A stretch of 64,000 nucleotides of DNA from Strix aluco. Taxonomy: Eukaryota; Chordata; Aves; Strigiformes; Strigidae. Positions 23,201 through 37,139 of this stretch are shown one piece after another. The stretch covers positions 9,470,948-9,534,947 of the forward strand of contig NC_133948.1 of assembly GCF_031877795.1 (NCBI RefSeq). The letters are read 5' to 3'. Each line of letters starts with the position of its first letter. Position 1 is the stretch's first letter. Under the pieces are notes generated by a model that saw only the letters and a list, made by a program, of their open reading frames with translations, had not been told where the DNA came from and made no database searches. Both the position numbers and the translations under genes were made by a program.

Positions 23201-26200
23201 ATGTTTAGTTTGCCTTTTTTTTTTTTTTTTTAGTTATTCCATAGTTTTCCAGTAGAAGCTAAATTTCTTTCACTTAGGGGAGGGAAGGATTCTGCTTTAA
23301 AACATACCAGATAGGAATCTTAGGATAGACTTTTTGCACTCGGACAGCTGGAGCAGCTGTAGATTCCCCACTGAAATGAAAATGCTACAATTCAAGATTT
23401 AGAAAGGTAAAAAGTGTGACCAGAGCATTAAATAGAAGGGCCATATGATACCAAAATTAAGCTCTGTGTTTATTATAAAGAAAATCCTAGTTGTAGAAGG
23501 GAAAAAAATGAACTTGTTCCACCACTTTCTTTTTTCCTCAGGAGAAAACACAGAATATATCCTAGGTAATAAATCTGTTTTATGGCTCACATGAGAAAGG
23601 GTGGAGAAACTCCCATTATTTTCTTCCCAGAAATTGAAATACACATGAGCTAACATGGGAGACACTGGGATTTTCATCCAACAAATGCACAGCTGGCTTC
23701 TGCTTTTATTATTTTTCTAAGCCTAATAATTTTTCATTTGATTAGCTGGTGGCTGACAAAACTATCACTTGCTCAGTGTTTTGTATATTTAGTAGAGTAG
23801 GTGTGATGCGAAAAAGATATTGTAATACGTACCCAGAAGCATAGCTCAACTTGTTCAGTTGATGAGACATTTCTACTTGCCTCTCCTTATATTGCAAGTT
23901 TCTATCATCAGGATTTGAGTTTGGATATCAAGAAAGTAACTTCTTGAGAATTAGAAACAGAATTGTGTAAGCATTTGAGGATTATTTTTTTTTAGTTTAC
24001 ATTGTAGAATTGCATGATGCTCTACACATATAAATAAATTGCCAGGAATCAGTTGGCAGTCTACAGAGACAGTTTTGCCATAAGAAAGTGGTGAGACTGA
24101 GGGCAAACAGTCCTAGTTAGTGTTAGGAGGTGGGAGAGGTAGAGCTGCAAACAAGATATATCAAGGATTTGAAGTGTACACAGGGTACACAAGGTAGTTC
24201 ACCCTATGGAGAAGACCCGTGGACACACTTAATGTGGAAAAAAAAAAAACCAACCCACAAACCCACCCAAAACAATGAGACAAAGTGATAAAGGGAGCAC
24301 AGACATAAATGAGGGAGAATAGGAGCCATCTAGGAATGAGGTTGCTCAGAGCCATGTCTGTGCAGACCTCTGTAAAGCTGTGGATTCTCAATTTGAAATC
24401 AGGAGGGAGAATGGCCTATCACAAAACTTCTTGTGTCTTCTGCAGAATAAAGAAAATGTATTCAAGAACCCATTGTCCTGGTCAATTTTGCATTGGCCAT
24501 TAATACCGGGGTCAAAGCAGATTGGTTTCTTCTGTATTGGCTTTCCTGGTGTTTAAAGTGCTACGCTATGTCAAAGCTTGCTCACTTGTTGTCCTGGGCA
24601 AAGCAATGCTAAGACCTTTGCTAGGTAAGCAGCAGAGGAAGAAGAATGCAGTTTTATCCCAGATTGGTAGTTCTGTGTTGTCCAAGTGTTTAGTGTGTTT
24701 CTAATTGTTATTTTCAAAAATTCCAAAACAACTTGACATGTTCCTGGGGCAGAGGAGAATGTGGGCTCTCTGCTTCCACTTGAATGTTGTGTGATGTCTT
24801 CTCTGATTTTAATTTGTAGTCATTTATAAATGGTAGATGCTTAAAACCATGTAAAAAATTTTTAAGTGAAATGACCTTGAAGCTACAGGTTCATTACAAA
24901 GCCAAACCTCTACCTAATTTGAGGTCAGTTTTATGTCCTTTTATATGGTGGCTGGCTGGGGAAGGAATGATTTTTCTAAAGAATAGTAGAATCTGTGTAC
25001 TGTGTATCTACGTTCTGACCTAGCTCCATTGCACTCACTGAATAGTTGTTGACAAGTTCAAGCTCTGTAACTAGAAGGTTATGACTTTGCTAAACGCCAT
25101 GAGCCAATATAAGGTCGAAAATGACCTTAATGGAGAAATATGAGACTACTGAAGTGGCAATAGATCATCATAGGAACTCTCTTTTGGTTGCATCTCTCTT
25201 AGAGACTTTGTCTGCTAGGTATCAGAATACTTGGTGTATGGGACTGTTGCTGGGGACACAGAGGTGTATGAGCCTGTATCAGTGATGGCTGGTGTTGCCC
25301 AGTGCAAAGGCTCATGTAGCAGTCTCTCCAGAGGAGGTATAATCAGTGCAGCCAACTTGACTGTCTGCCTCCTTTTTCCTCAATCTGCCTTGTTAGAATC
25401 TGGCCTGCCAGTATTTAGCTATTTGCTCTAATAAATTTTCTCTTCTGTGATGGCCCTGTTTGACCTTCTGAAGCTGTAATTGCACCTGCGTTAGACCCTT
25501 TGATTCTTTCGTCCTCTGACACATGAGATGATGCCACGTTGGTTCCCAGCTGGGCGAACATGTTACCGTGTGACTGGAGGGGATGCGTTCCTGCTGTGCA
25601 GCTGGAGATGCTGCTGGTTAGTAGATGCCCTTGGAGCTGAAGTGGCTTACTGTGGTGGCACACACTTCTCCTGCAGCGCAGCACTCTGGCCTTTCTTTTG
25701 CACTCTGATTCCTTGTTCCAGGTGCAGAGGGCTTTCCCCCCAACTTGCAGTAAGTTACAAACAGGGAGAGAGCCCATAGTGCTGTGCCCCATTAACAGGT
25801 GATACAGAGTCTTAACTGCAGAAAGGTCTCTAGCCTGGTGCTGTTACACCGCATTTATGCTCTTTGCATGAGATTTGCCAGGTCTGCTGTTGGTAACAGT
25901 TTGACCTTATCAAACAAGGCTCTCAAATTTGAGAGTAATTGGGAACATGTGAAACATTCAGGACTTTTTTAATTGTTACTTTTTTCTAGTTGTGTGTTTA
26001 GCCCCCCCACCTTTCACTTCAACAATTGAGGGTGTTGGTTACTTCCTCCTGTGTTTGTGTAAGAAAAGCTTTTTATAGTCCGTTTTTCCAGTTGGCGTAT
26101 GTACTTCCTCCATTGCAGCTTAACACATCATTCTTCCCACTCCCTCCCAACCACTGAAGCTAATGGAAGACCTTCAGGTTTTTTTTATTTATAATAAAAA

Positions 26201-27824
26201 TGGAGCTGTGGGTCTGGGAATGGTCATTATTCCTGCTTCAAAATGTGTTCTTTGACAAGTTGTGTTTTGTTCCTAGTAAAGGAGACACATGTAAGGAAGC
26301 AAAGAATAATCTGCTGTATTTAGTTTACAGGACATTTAATTTGAACAGGTTTTGTTTAGCTGAAAATCTATCTAGAAAAACAAAAGTTTGTCAGAAACAT
26401 TTTCGAAGTGGGCTGCATTCTATTTTTTAACAACAAAAAAATCTTAATGTAATTCCAAATGTGAAGAACATTTCAGTGTCATCCATCCCAATTTCTGCAA
26501 GGATCACAGCTGAGGTAAAAGGCAGTCTAGGAGCTCCACATCCACCCATTATTTTTCCCTGTATGGATGAGTCTGGCATACTGACAGCACTTGAGCCTTG
26601 CAGATTTGGAACTGTGCTGGAGGTCTTTCCTTTAAGCAATACCAAGAAGGAAGGAAGGTGGCATGGCCACTTCCCCTTCATTGGCTGACAGATATATCCC
26701 TATACAGGACAGCACGCACTGCATCCTGCTTAAGGACAGTACAGCATCTACTTTGCCATGGCTTCACTCCTGCTAGCTGGATGTCCTGCTAGCCATTTGT
26801 CCAGGACTGTTATTTAGACCCAAAATAGAAATAATAATATTTAATATTACAGTCTTCTTTTTCCCTCTATGACAGATAGCTTATTGATAATATCTACTGG
26901 GAATATCCTTTATTTCCTATGTTTTGGATTATATTTCCCAATAAAGGTTATGTTTTGGAACTAGTTTTCCAATTAAAATAGCTTTTTTAATACAATCTTG
27001 CAAGGTTTTCCAACACTAATGAACATAGCCCAGGTCCTTCAGTGGAGAGGCACGTGCAGACATCGCCACTCCGGACTGAACTGTCTCACTTCTTCAGATC
27101 TTTAATATTTTTAGTCTCTATATAAGCCTTCATTTTTCCCAAGTGACTAGTTTTAAGGCGACATGGTAACTCTAACCCAGTCAGGGCAGGAGTTCCCTCT
27201 TCTCTTTTCCCATATACTAGCTCCAGTGTAAGCTTGCAGCAAAAAAAAAAATGGATCTGAGGGACACAGGGCTTAATTGTGACACTGAGCCCGAGAATCC
27301 TCGCACCTTAAATCTCTTATCTCACCATGGGATGTCTGAGGTCCTGACAGGTCATTTTTTAGCTCCTTTTGTATTCTGTGATTACTCTGTGAAAATAACA
27401 TTTTAAAGGCACTTGCTTATTTTATTGCTACACTGCTAAATAATTGAAATCAGGACTTAGCATTTAATTATAGTGATTTTATATCATAAATATTGTATAG
27501 TGCCTGATGATGTAATTGGGTATTTTTATAATAACCCCCTAGTTTTTAAAATAAGGGGAAAATCTCTGAAATTTGTGCCTTCATGATTGTGCCCATTAAA
27601 TGTGGTTATCATTATCTAGTGACGACATATGTTCTTCCTAACTAGGATTCTCTTCTCTTTCATGCTGATACTATCTCCGTGCTAGATTATTCCTGTCCCT
27701 TAGTAGCACCCCAGGGCAGGAGTGGGAAGTAAATGTGTCCCATATGGGCGCTTTAGACAGCAGTTTTGGGGTGTAGGGAGATGGGAAGGGAGAGACAGTG
27801 GGGTGGAGAGGCAATGGGGTCTTC

Positions 27825-28240
27825 GTGCCTGATCCTTCTCTCACTGTCATGTAAGTAGGGCAAGCAGAGGGGGAGCGGGGCCATGGCTTTTTGTACTATC
27901 AAGCTAGTTAAGAGTAACGTGGGAGTACATTGCATTCAGGACAGGGTGAAATTATTTGTTCTCCCGTGTGAGAGGAAGGGAGCCAGGGAGGAACTGTGAC
28001 TCTGAGTCACCGGTTCTTCCTGGAGCGCCTCCTGGGGTGGTGCCGCTACATGCAGCTCAATACAAGACTGAGCCTGAAGGCTTGAACTACTGATTGCAAA
28101 TATTTTACAGAAGTCTTATTTTCTGGTAATTATTTTAATATGATTCAGTGTTTTCTCTTTTGTCTGATCTTGTTGATGAGCCTTCATGCCTGATCCTTCC
28201 CCTGCTGTCGTGGGAGCCAGGCAAGCATTCCCATACCATC
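27825..28240 (+). repeat. imperfect 40-bp direct repeat pair
   Basis: A segment starting GTGCCTGATCCTTC near 27827 and ending AGGGCAAGC near 27865 reappears near 28186 as ATGCCTGATCCTTC through CAGGCAAGC, with several substitutions. The copies are about 360 bases apart. It is not a recognised element; it may be an old dispersed repeat or a local duplication. Confidence 0.5.
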
Positions 28241-30739
28241 CGTACCATTCCTGCTGTGTTTCACCTCTTGCTTTCAGTGGCTGCAAGTAGGTGCATTTTG
28301 AAGCATTGTTGCTGTTTAATACAGCAGATCAAGAGTGTGTCCTTGCAGAAAAATGGCTGATCCTGGACCTGTTCTTGTGAAGCCTTTGAAACTACTAAGC
28401 TGATTCAGATAGTGGGGGTAGAGCAATTTGCAGAATTGGGGTCCGGGTACTGTTTGCCAATTCACATTCCTAATAATTCCTGAAATTAGAACTCCTGTGG
28501 AAACCTGGAACTTTGCTTCTGAGGCAAGTGGTGTGTATGAACTGAGTCCAAAGCACCCAGTGTTCCAACAGATATATGAAGAATGGCTAGGATTTAGGTT
28601 CCAGTGGGTCACCAACAGTATTTACTAGAGACCAATAATAATAGTGAACAGACTCATTCCATTTCCAAATTCTCTAGGGTTTTAAAAATCCAGCAGAACC
28701 AGCAAAATACCTAAAGCCCAGCCACTGAAATCCAGCCAAGTTTTATAAATATTACAATGGTAGCTTCAATTAAATATAAATTGTGCACTTTAAATGTACA
28801 ATTTAGTTATTTTGCCAAACCATAAATGTACCAATAACTAAACCAAGAAATAACAGATTAAGAAATCTAAGTTTATAAGGTTTAGAAAAAAGCTTTCAGA
28901 TATTTTTAATGCTTTTGTTTAATCATGTGATTCATATTTAATCCTAGTTAGACCTAATTCATACATGCATATCTTTACAGCAGGCTGTACACTTCTCATA
29001 AGCAATTGACTGGTCTGTGTTATCACATTTGTTCAACACGGGTGGAGGGAGAGAGGTGTAGAGTACAACTCACTTGCATAATCTTTTGCATGTAGTAGAA
29101 AAAAATCTGTCTCACATTATACCGACAAGAAATACATGGGTGCTCATAATTCATATTATCCCATAAAATTTAGAAGAGCATTCAGAGACTGCAAATGAAG
29201 GTAATTTATGTATAAAACCTCATCCACGAAGAATTTATTGCCATAGTAGGTATAATATACTTTGGCACAGACTTCTTCCCTGAAACTAGTACTTGCAGAC
29301 TTGAGAAAGGAACAAACCAAAGACCTTGCAGGTTAAACTATAGTCTGGTTTTATACAAAACACATTATTATGAAGACTTTTGTGTTTGAAAGAGCTAAAA
29401 CCAGTTGCTGTTTTTATGTTAATGTTGCATGGCTGTTGCAGATGTGTGTGAACATCTTCACTGTGTGAGTAGTCTCTTTAAAATCAGTGTTAGTTTAGTG
29501 GTGCTACCTTTGTGTAATTATTAATGTATTTTGAACCTTAGTGGGAACTGAGGAAACTGCAGAAGTATGTTTATATAAAACATTCTAATGTGTAGCATCT
29601 AAAAGTGAGTATCTGCTTTGCAGAGGTAGTTTGCTAGCAATGTCATGAAATCAAGATCTCATTTCCTCCTGCAAGGACTGCACTGGGAACGTGGGGCATC
29701 ATCTTCCTCTCTGCACTTAAGCAAAACTGCCAGATAAAGGCCATGGGATCCATCCATCTTGTTGCCATTTTGAGACAGAGGCATTTCTGGGTGACCACAA
29801 GGCGATGTGGCTCCTGTGTCCCAGTAGATTCTTGCTGGTAGACTTGGGCATGTGGTGGCAGAAGTGAGGCCAAGGCAGGGCTGTTGCTGCATTGCAGCGA
29901 TGTTGTGCACAGTCTTGGGGAGATTTCAGCACTGTCTCCTCCGTGCTTGGGTGGCTCATGCAGCTGGAACAAAGATATGTTTCCTTTTGTTCCTCCTGCT
30001 GGGGTCTGATTTTTTTTTTCTTTTGAGATTATATTGTGAACATGTGCTTTTATAATTGTTGCCTCCTTTTGACCCAAACGCTTTTACTTCCATGAAAGTT
30101 AATGACATGAAATGAAAATCAAGGGAAAAAAGCATCCTGTTGCCACTCCAACATTTCTGTGTAGTACAAAGTAACCTGAAAATAGGGAAGGATCTGGTTT
30201 ACTGTAAAATATGCCATTTAAATGCACATAACTGGAAATGGAGAGAAACAGCTGCTAGCATAATGTACTAGAGGGATTTTGGTCCAAGACAGCAAGAGAA
30301 GCTACAGGGTTTATTGCTATAAAAATGGACCAAAACTCTCAAGCACCGATGTAGAGCAGATAGGACCTTTAAAATTCTTCCCCAAAAGCTACACAGTGGT
30401 GTAGGGAGGCAGTCTGCTAGGCTTGGATGGACAGAGAACATTATCAGTTCCTCTGGGGTTTTAACTAGGAATTCCAGGAAGTCTAGGTGTTTCAGGAAGT
30501 GCTATTAAAATATTATGCTATTTCTTCCGGATGTAGATCCTTGGACAGTACACTTAGCCTTTTCTCTGTTGGCTTGCCCTGCAGCAGAAATTCTAAGCTA
30601 TTGACAGCAAAGTTAACTTCCTTTGCTAGGTGTATTAGCTGGAATTATATCTGTTGCAGAAAGAAGTAACTTCTCTCTTGAAAGTGACATGTGATTTTTG
30701 AGGTCAGTGAAGATTTCTCTCATCAAGGATGTCATTTTG

Positions 30740-31385
30740 CTACTAAGGAAAACCTCATTGGGCTCACATCTGAAGTACTATGTTCAGTTCTCTGCTTTTC
30801 CAGATGGATTTAGTGGAGTTAGAGATGGTGCAGAAAATGTCAACTGAAACAATTGGGGGAAATGGAACAACTGTCATAGGAGGAGAGATTGGACAGGCTA
30901 GTACTCTCTAGTTTAGAGAAAGACAGATATTTATCACTGAGATTTACAAAATCATGGAAGTGATGAAAAAGCTGAATGTGAAACTGTTGCCCTTCAAATC
31001 CTGCAGTGTAAGAACTAGAGGACACTCAGTGAAACCAGTAGGAGATCAGGTTTAAAATAAATAAAAGTAAATAGTCCTTCATTTTCTGAAACTTCAGGTA
31101 GTGAATTTTTTGCCACAGGAGGTAGTGAAGGCAGTGGTATCATAGGTTCAAAGGGGATAACACAATTTCATAGACAGCAGGACTACAATGGACAGTGAAA
31201 TTACATGTCCTGTAACATCATTAATACAGCAATTGTGTGTGGAGGAGTATGGGGGTGAATGGACTGCAAAAGCAGTCAGGCTTCTGTATTTTCCCTAAAT
31301 AGCATCTCTAAATAGCGTGACACTGTTGGAAACAGGATACTAGGCTAGATGGACCAGTCGTCTGACACTGCAGGGCATTTTTTTC
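30740..31385 (+). mobile_element. CR1 LINE 3' end, about 650 bp, diverged
   Basis: The phrases come in the order of CR1 3' regions: a TACTATGTTCAGTTCT-type start, AGGAGAGATTGGACAGGCTAG, AAATCATGGAAGTGATG, GTAAGAACTAGAGGACACTC, and a terminal GGATACTAGGCTAGATGGAC then GTCTGAC. The last phrase is typical of the CR1 subfamily seen in turtles, crocodilians and, as older copies, birds. It is 5'-truncated, with no open frame remaining. Confidence 0.8.
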
Positions 31386-34300
31386 TGCAGTACTAGAACC
31401 ATACAATGTTTTCCTGTGAAAGGTTCTTATTGTTAGTACACTGAATTCTCATAAGGATAATCAAGAAAAAACTGGTAGTGAGTGTGTTAATACTACGTTG
31501 TTGATACCTGAAATATTAATGTATTTTAAAGTCTGATCCATTGATAGTCAAATGCCTGCCTGTTACTGTGCATGTTACTAACATGGCATTTATTTGGAAA
31601 ATGTACAACCTGGAAAATGAATTTTAAGTTTGAGTGTTTATTTTTCTTGGCAGTGAGTTTTAGTTATCTCTGAAGTGAAAAGCCATCCAGGTGCAGTGAA
31701 GCTGTATGGTGCCATGAGTACTCTAGCAGGAAGGTATGCAGGACAAGTATGCAGGAAGCTGAATCAGAGTAGTTTCTTCATGCTCCAGTACTGTGTGCTA
31801 CTGAGATGTCTTTGTGCTAGTTCCAAGCAGGCCAAGTAGAGAGAATGAGCCAGAAGAGGGACTTTGGGCCAACCACATCCACAGATCAGGGGCCCAGAAC
31901 TTGGGACGTGGTCCCTGTTCCAGGCACTGTGTTTAGTGTCACCATGGAGCTGCAGTGACATCCCTGCAGGTTGGGGCATCCTCCCCGTGCACCCTGTTCA
32001 GTGCCTGCTCAATTCGTGGCCACTCAGTCAAACCCTAAATATTTAGGCTACTGCTTCTTATATAGTAGCTAGTTCTTTTATTATTTACATCTCCTTTTTA
32101 AAATTTATTTATTTAGATAGTTTTTATTATCAACATCTGTAGCATTTAGAGGGAGACCTGCAAAGAGGGGAAAAAAAAAATCACTAATTTAATATAGGAC
32201 ACAGAAAAGTTCTTTAAAATGGGGTTTTTTTGTAAAAAAAAATTGTCTTTTGTATGTCTTATTTTTTGAAACATTAAGCATATCAACAAAAACATCCTCT
32301 GTTTTAATTAGAGGATGTGGGCTTTGTTCACGTGGAGACTTTTGAATATTTGTGTAGCTCCTCTGCTCTGGGCGCAAGCTTTTAGTAGAGATACTTACAC
32401 AAGCCATAAACTGTACCAGTGCAGCTCAGGTTGGCTCCTTGTGTCTGAGGAAACTGGTAGTGCTCTGGTGTTGATGAGAAATCCAGTGTAAACAAATCCT
32501 CACTAGCGGTCTCACATGTGCTATTGGGAAATGTTTGGCTTTTAATCAAAAGACATGGAGTGTTTGATTCTTAAGAGTATCTTTTTTTTCCTTTTTTCAG
32601 TTAAATAAATGTTAACACAAATGAAGAGCTTAAAACTGTCTGACTAAAGCCTTAGCTAATTGAGCTTTGGTTCTGTGAGAGTTTCGATGTCATCATCCTT
32701 TTTGTTTTCCAGTTTTCTGGGGAAGTACTTCAGCTATAGGGCAAAAATAAATCTTCTTCACAGTTAAATACATTTATGCATATTTTTAGTTACTATTTAC
32801 TTCTTGCAAATTTATCTTCATCTGAAAAACAGTTTCGGATGTATTGTTTTCTTAACAAAGATTTGACCTTCATCTTTACAGACACAGTTTCACTATTTTT
32901 CCTATCAGCATTTAGTTCAAAGGAGCACTTCTAAGCATGTAGGCAAAAAACAGTTCTATTGTGTAAAATAGAGATGTGTGTTTTATATCACGGGAGTTTA
33001 GAGAACAATGCAAAGGTCAATTGTGTTGCTTGCTCTCCTGTCACATGATGTGGGTGTGTATATGAATGCATCCCTGGAATTCCACTGTGGGATCTGCATC
33101 TTTGAAGCTGATGCTAAAATTACTGCCGAGGCTCTTCCAAAGGCGGATACTGATAGAAGATTCAATGAAATCGAAGGTCGCCAGTCTGGTAGGCGTTGAA
33201 AGATACCTGGCTATGATACTATTTCTGATTTAATAATGCGAATGGGAGGCTAGCCCTTTGTAATAATTAGGACTAATTACTGAAGAGGTGTTGACAGATG
33301 GGCTAAGAGGAAACAAACTGCCTTTATCCAGTGGCTTAGAGTCAGATTACTAGTCTTGTGTTATCTGTTTCTCAGAAAGTAGAAGCTTCAATCATTCACT
33401 AAGTCTTCAAAGGGGAAAGGGATCCTAACAATATACAGGATTTGGGATGAAGCTATGAAATACGTCTTTGACTCAAAATGGCTAAATTAATCTCCTTTCC
33501 GTAAATTATCATACTTTTAAAGTTTGAGTTACAGATGGAGAATCTGATTGTAGTACTGAAAAATACTTGAAATCAGTATTGATGACTGTCCTGTCATTAT
33601 TTGTTGTCGCCATTCTTGCTCATGGATTAGTCTGAACTCAGTTACTTGCTGTTAATTATATTAATATGAATTCTTTGATTCCCTCTTATGCCATGCTTTC
33701 TATCTACCTGAAATGGAGACAAGGGAAAATAGTTAGTACCCTCACGTTCAGTGTTTGTTTTATGCTGATGTCATATCTGCTCAAAAAGCAGAAAATACAC
33801 CTGCCAAACTTAATTACAGTTATTTACTTTTTTAGGAGACAAGATCATACATATTTTAAGAAGAAACCAAATTACAATATAATTGCATTTACTGAGAATT
33901 TACTCATTGATGTAGGATTTCCTTAAAAAGTATTTCTTCTCTCCTTTTGGATGTAGCATCCACTCAGGACATCTGTATAAAGTGAGTAGATAGGATTGAC
34001 CAATATGAATGGAGTTAACAAAGACATTCAGGGGTTAATGCTTTGTCAGTAGAATGAGCACTCAGTGTGACTTACTTTAGGCACATGATTTAAAAGTCTA
34101 GCAACCCTTCATCTTCTCAAATGACTGCTTTTAAGTGCATTGCTTCCCACTCTCCACCATATATATGTCCTGTTTTTCTGAGAAGCATGAGATAAATATG
34201 GTTGCATTCAATAGCATTTATAAGAAGACATAGCTTTCAATTATTTATTTACTTTTAACAAAAGAGGCCTTTTAATTAGTGTTTAAATATTTATAAGAGT

Positions 34301-35509
34301 TTTATTGTGCTGTAAAATCGGTTATACTTTGATCTAGATTTTCTGGTTTGAGATAATAGGGTTGGTAAAAGTTTTCCTAATGAATTTGGTCAGAACATGA
34401 CATAATCTGATTATCTGATGAGAGATTGACACTTCAGTTCCTGCCAGCATAAAAGTGCGGTACAATAGGGGGCTGTTCAGCACACATTCAAAGGCTGGGA
34501 GTTCAAGTTCAGGTACTGCAGAATTGTTCGAAGTTTCAAATTAAGGCGGTGAAACAGTTTTGCATTTTTCACTGCATTTTTGGTCAGGAGTGGTTTATCA
34601 TGGATGAGAGGAATGAAGCTTGAAGTTACATGTGTAAACTATGTAACTCTATGCTGTAACTTTGGTTTTATTTCTCTCCATTTGCTGAATAGTAGTTAGC
34701 GTTACTCCTTAAAACAGAGAGAAACTAACTGATCAGAGCATTGCAGGTATTGGAAACAGTCAGTACTAGAAACTGGGAATTAAGCATCATCAGTATTCAA
34801 CCACTGTTAAATGTGGGACCAGCTTTTTATTAATATGCCCCACATTTTAATAATTTAACTGTTTAACATATGATTACTCTTATGTCAGAGCCTTGGAGAT
34901 GAACATGTCTAACTAATGCATCCTACGTGCTTATGCAAAATGGATATAGACTTATGGGATCAAACTGGCATGAAAGAACAATTGTGGGTTTGTATCTAAA
35001 GTGTAAACTTAGCCTAAACTGTTAAAATAAACTCTTTTTTTAATTATTATTTGATATTCAGGTAATATTTGTCTTGTAAATGTCATTCCTGTTTGCACTG
35101 GAATTATAGTGATCCTTATTAGATTTCTTGGACTAATTTGCTCTCCAGTAACTTGGCTTATCCAAATCTTACTCTGTATTGGATGAGAATCCTAATAGAC
35201 AAATGACACATACTATTAGTAATTAAGCTTGAATTTTGGGAGATATTTCGTAGCATAAAAATACTTTATAATCTGTAACTTTGACTCATATTTAAAAGTG
35301 ATCTACATAACACCAAGTCTTCCTTTTTTTTAAATACTGAAGGGGTTCTTGGAGAAAGTAAAATGTATGTACCAAATGGTATGGTCTTTACTGAAACGCA
35401 GTTGCTTCTGACCTTGAGAGTTCACCTGAATAACGATTTAAAGTTTTAGCCTAATAAATTGATACAGATTAAAGTACTGACCACATTGCTTTGTTTCTTA
35501 AAATACTAT

Positions 35510-35690
35510 GTGGCATGTGAATCTCAGTGGCCGTGGGAAGGGACTGTCTGTGCCTGCAGTCAGTGAGTGGAGTCCTAACCCCAGTTCTAGGGACCGTGCC
35601 ACCTTGGGAGGTCACTTACTGTCCCTGCCTCAGATTCTCCATCTACAAAGAATGACCCATAATAATGCTGGTCCCAGAGATGTGCTGTAG
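35510..35690 (+). repeat. ancient MIR/CORE-SINE-like element
   Basis: Contains CCACCTTGGGAGGTCACTTACTGTCCCTGCCTCAGATTCTCCATCTAC in phrases that match the MIR core ('ccttgggcaagtcactta', 'gcctcagtttcctcatctgtaaa'), followed by ATAATAATGCTGG like 'ataataatagtacc'. The best SINE match in the window, though clearly old. Confidence 0.55.
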
Positions 35691-36744
35691 TTTACACAGA
35701 AGCAGAAACCTTCCAAAGAGAAAATGGTTTATGAAATACTGGTGTAATGAATGAATCCTGCAAACCCTTCCTCGTTTGAGCAGTCTCACCAATATTATCT
35801 AGCAGTTTGGACAGGTGTAGATCAGATCCAAAATTTGGAATTTGAAACATGAGCTGGACACAAATAGGAATTACCTTTGGTTATTTAATATTCCTTTTAT
35901 GTTTATGTAAATTTATCCCACTTGCTATCTGAAATTTCAATATTTTTTAACTGTTATGAAACAAATGTTGAGAATATAAACATGGGGGCTAGAAAACAGG
36001 TATAATATTCTGATATAAATCTATCTCCCACTATGGCAATGCTGGTAAAGTACTTAGCCTTTCAGTTAAGTGCAGAATCTTTTTCTTCTCTTTTAACAAA
36101 CATGTATTTTGTGAACATATTTTGTATTTGTCTTTTTAGTTCTATGAAATATAAACTGGATGATTAAAGTAAAAGGAAATATTTTGGAAAGTAGTGACAG
36201 AGCTCAACTTGCAGTGCATTTTAATTTAATTGCCTACCTCTGCAAGGCATCTCACTCTTGGTAAGGCATATACAATAGGGGGTTATTTCATAAGCAGAAG
36301 AAAGCTTACAGCCAGGAATGCGAGCAGAAGTTTTAAAAGTATGTGAAAAGTAGATTGCTTCATTGTGTCTTCATAAGAGTCACTACTCAGTATCTCCTCC
36401 TACCAAATGCGCAAGAACTGTGAATTTCGGGGACGTTCATATTCAGAGAAACTTGAGGACTTCTGACTGTAAATGACAGTCATTTTTACTTCAAGTATGG
36501 CCAAAGCAAAATACAACACTACTAATTCTGTGTGTAATAAAATATTTGTATATATTTATTTTATCAGAGTTTAATCCAAATATAGTATTTATAGAGTAAG
36601 AAAAGAATTTATATGCTTTTTAGTTGAATCTAAGGTAACTTGACGCAAAATTAAAATGCAGTGTCTTGTAAAACTTACTGAGATACTGAAATTAACGTAA
36701 TTTTAAGATAAGTATGAAAATGGGTTTTCGTCTCTTTCTCCCTT

Positions 36745-36835
36745 ATTGCTGACTGTATCAGGCCAGATCCTAAGCAGAGCTCAATGTCAATGGGAACAGC
36801 TCTGTTTCCAGCAGCTCTGGACATGGTCCTGTACA
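36745..36835 (+). repeat. fragment of an ancient dispersed amniote repeat
   Basis: CAGGCCAGATCCTAAGC followed by GTCAATGGGAACAGCTC resembles the phrases 'ggcctgatcctgc' and 'gtcaatgggagc' found in many old repeats of turtle and crocodile genomes. The family name is not certain. Confidence 0.3.
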
Positions 36836-37139
36836 TCAGGAATCAATTGATAAATCATTGTGTGATGTATTTTAGAAGTATAATTTCCTATAGGTTATAT
36901 TTTTATGATGTAATATCATGTTACATATACAGTTCCTTAATACTGAAAACTCTTAAGTTATATTTCACACTTTGAAGAGAAAAGTATAGAAGACAAAATG
37001 TCATCCAATTTGTACTGTTGTTTCATGTTCCTATGCCCTGTGGGAGGAAAAGAAAAGTAATAGAACAGACAAATAAATAAACGTGGTGTTGAAACTGGCA
37101 TGACAGTTTCTGCTCTTGCACAACGGAACTGCAATCAAT

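Noticed and set aside
24232..24275. A-run followed by repeated CCAACCCA/AACCCA units resembling telomeric repeat
   Set aside because: The units are irregular and not TTAGGG/CCCTAA; simple low-complexity DNA.
29643..30077. 144-codon minus-strand frame overlapping two others
   Set aside because: Three frames are open over the same stretch and none resembles a protein family.
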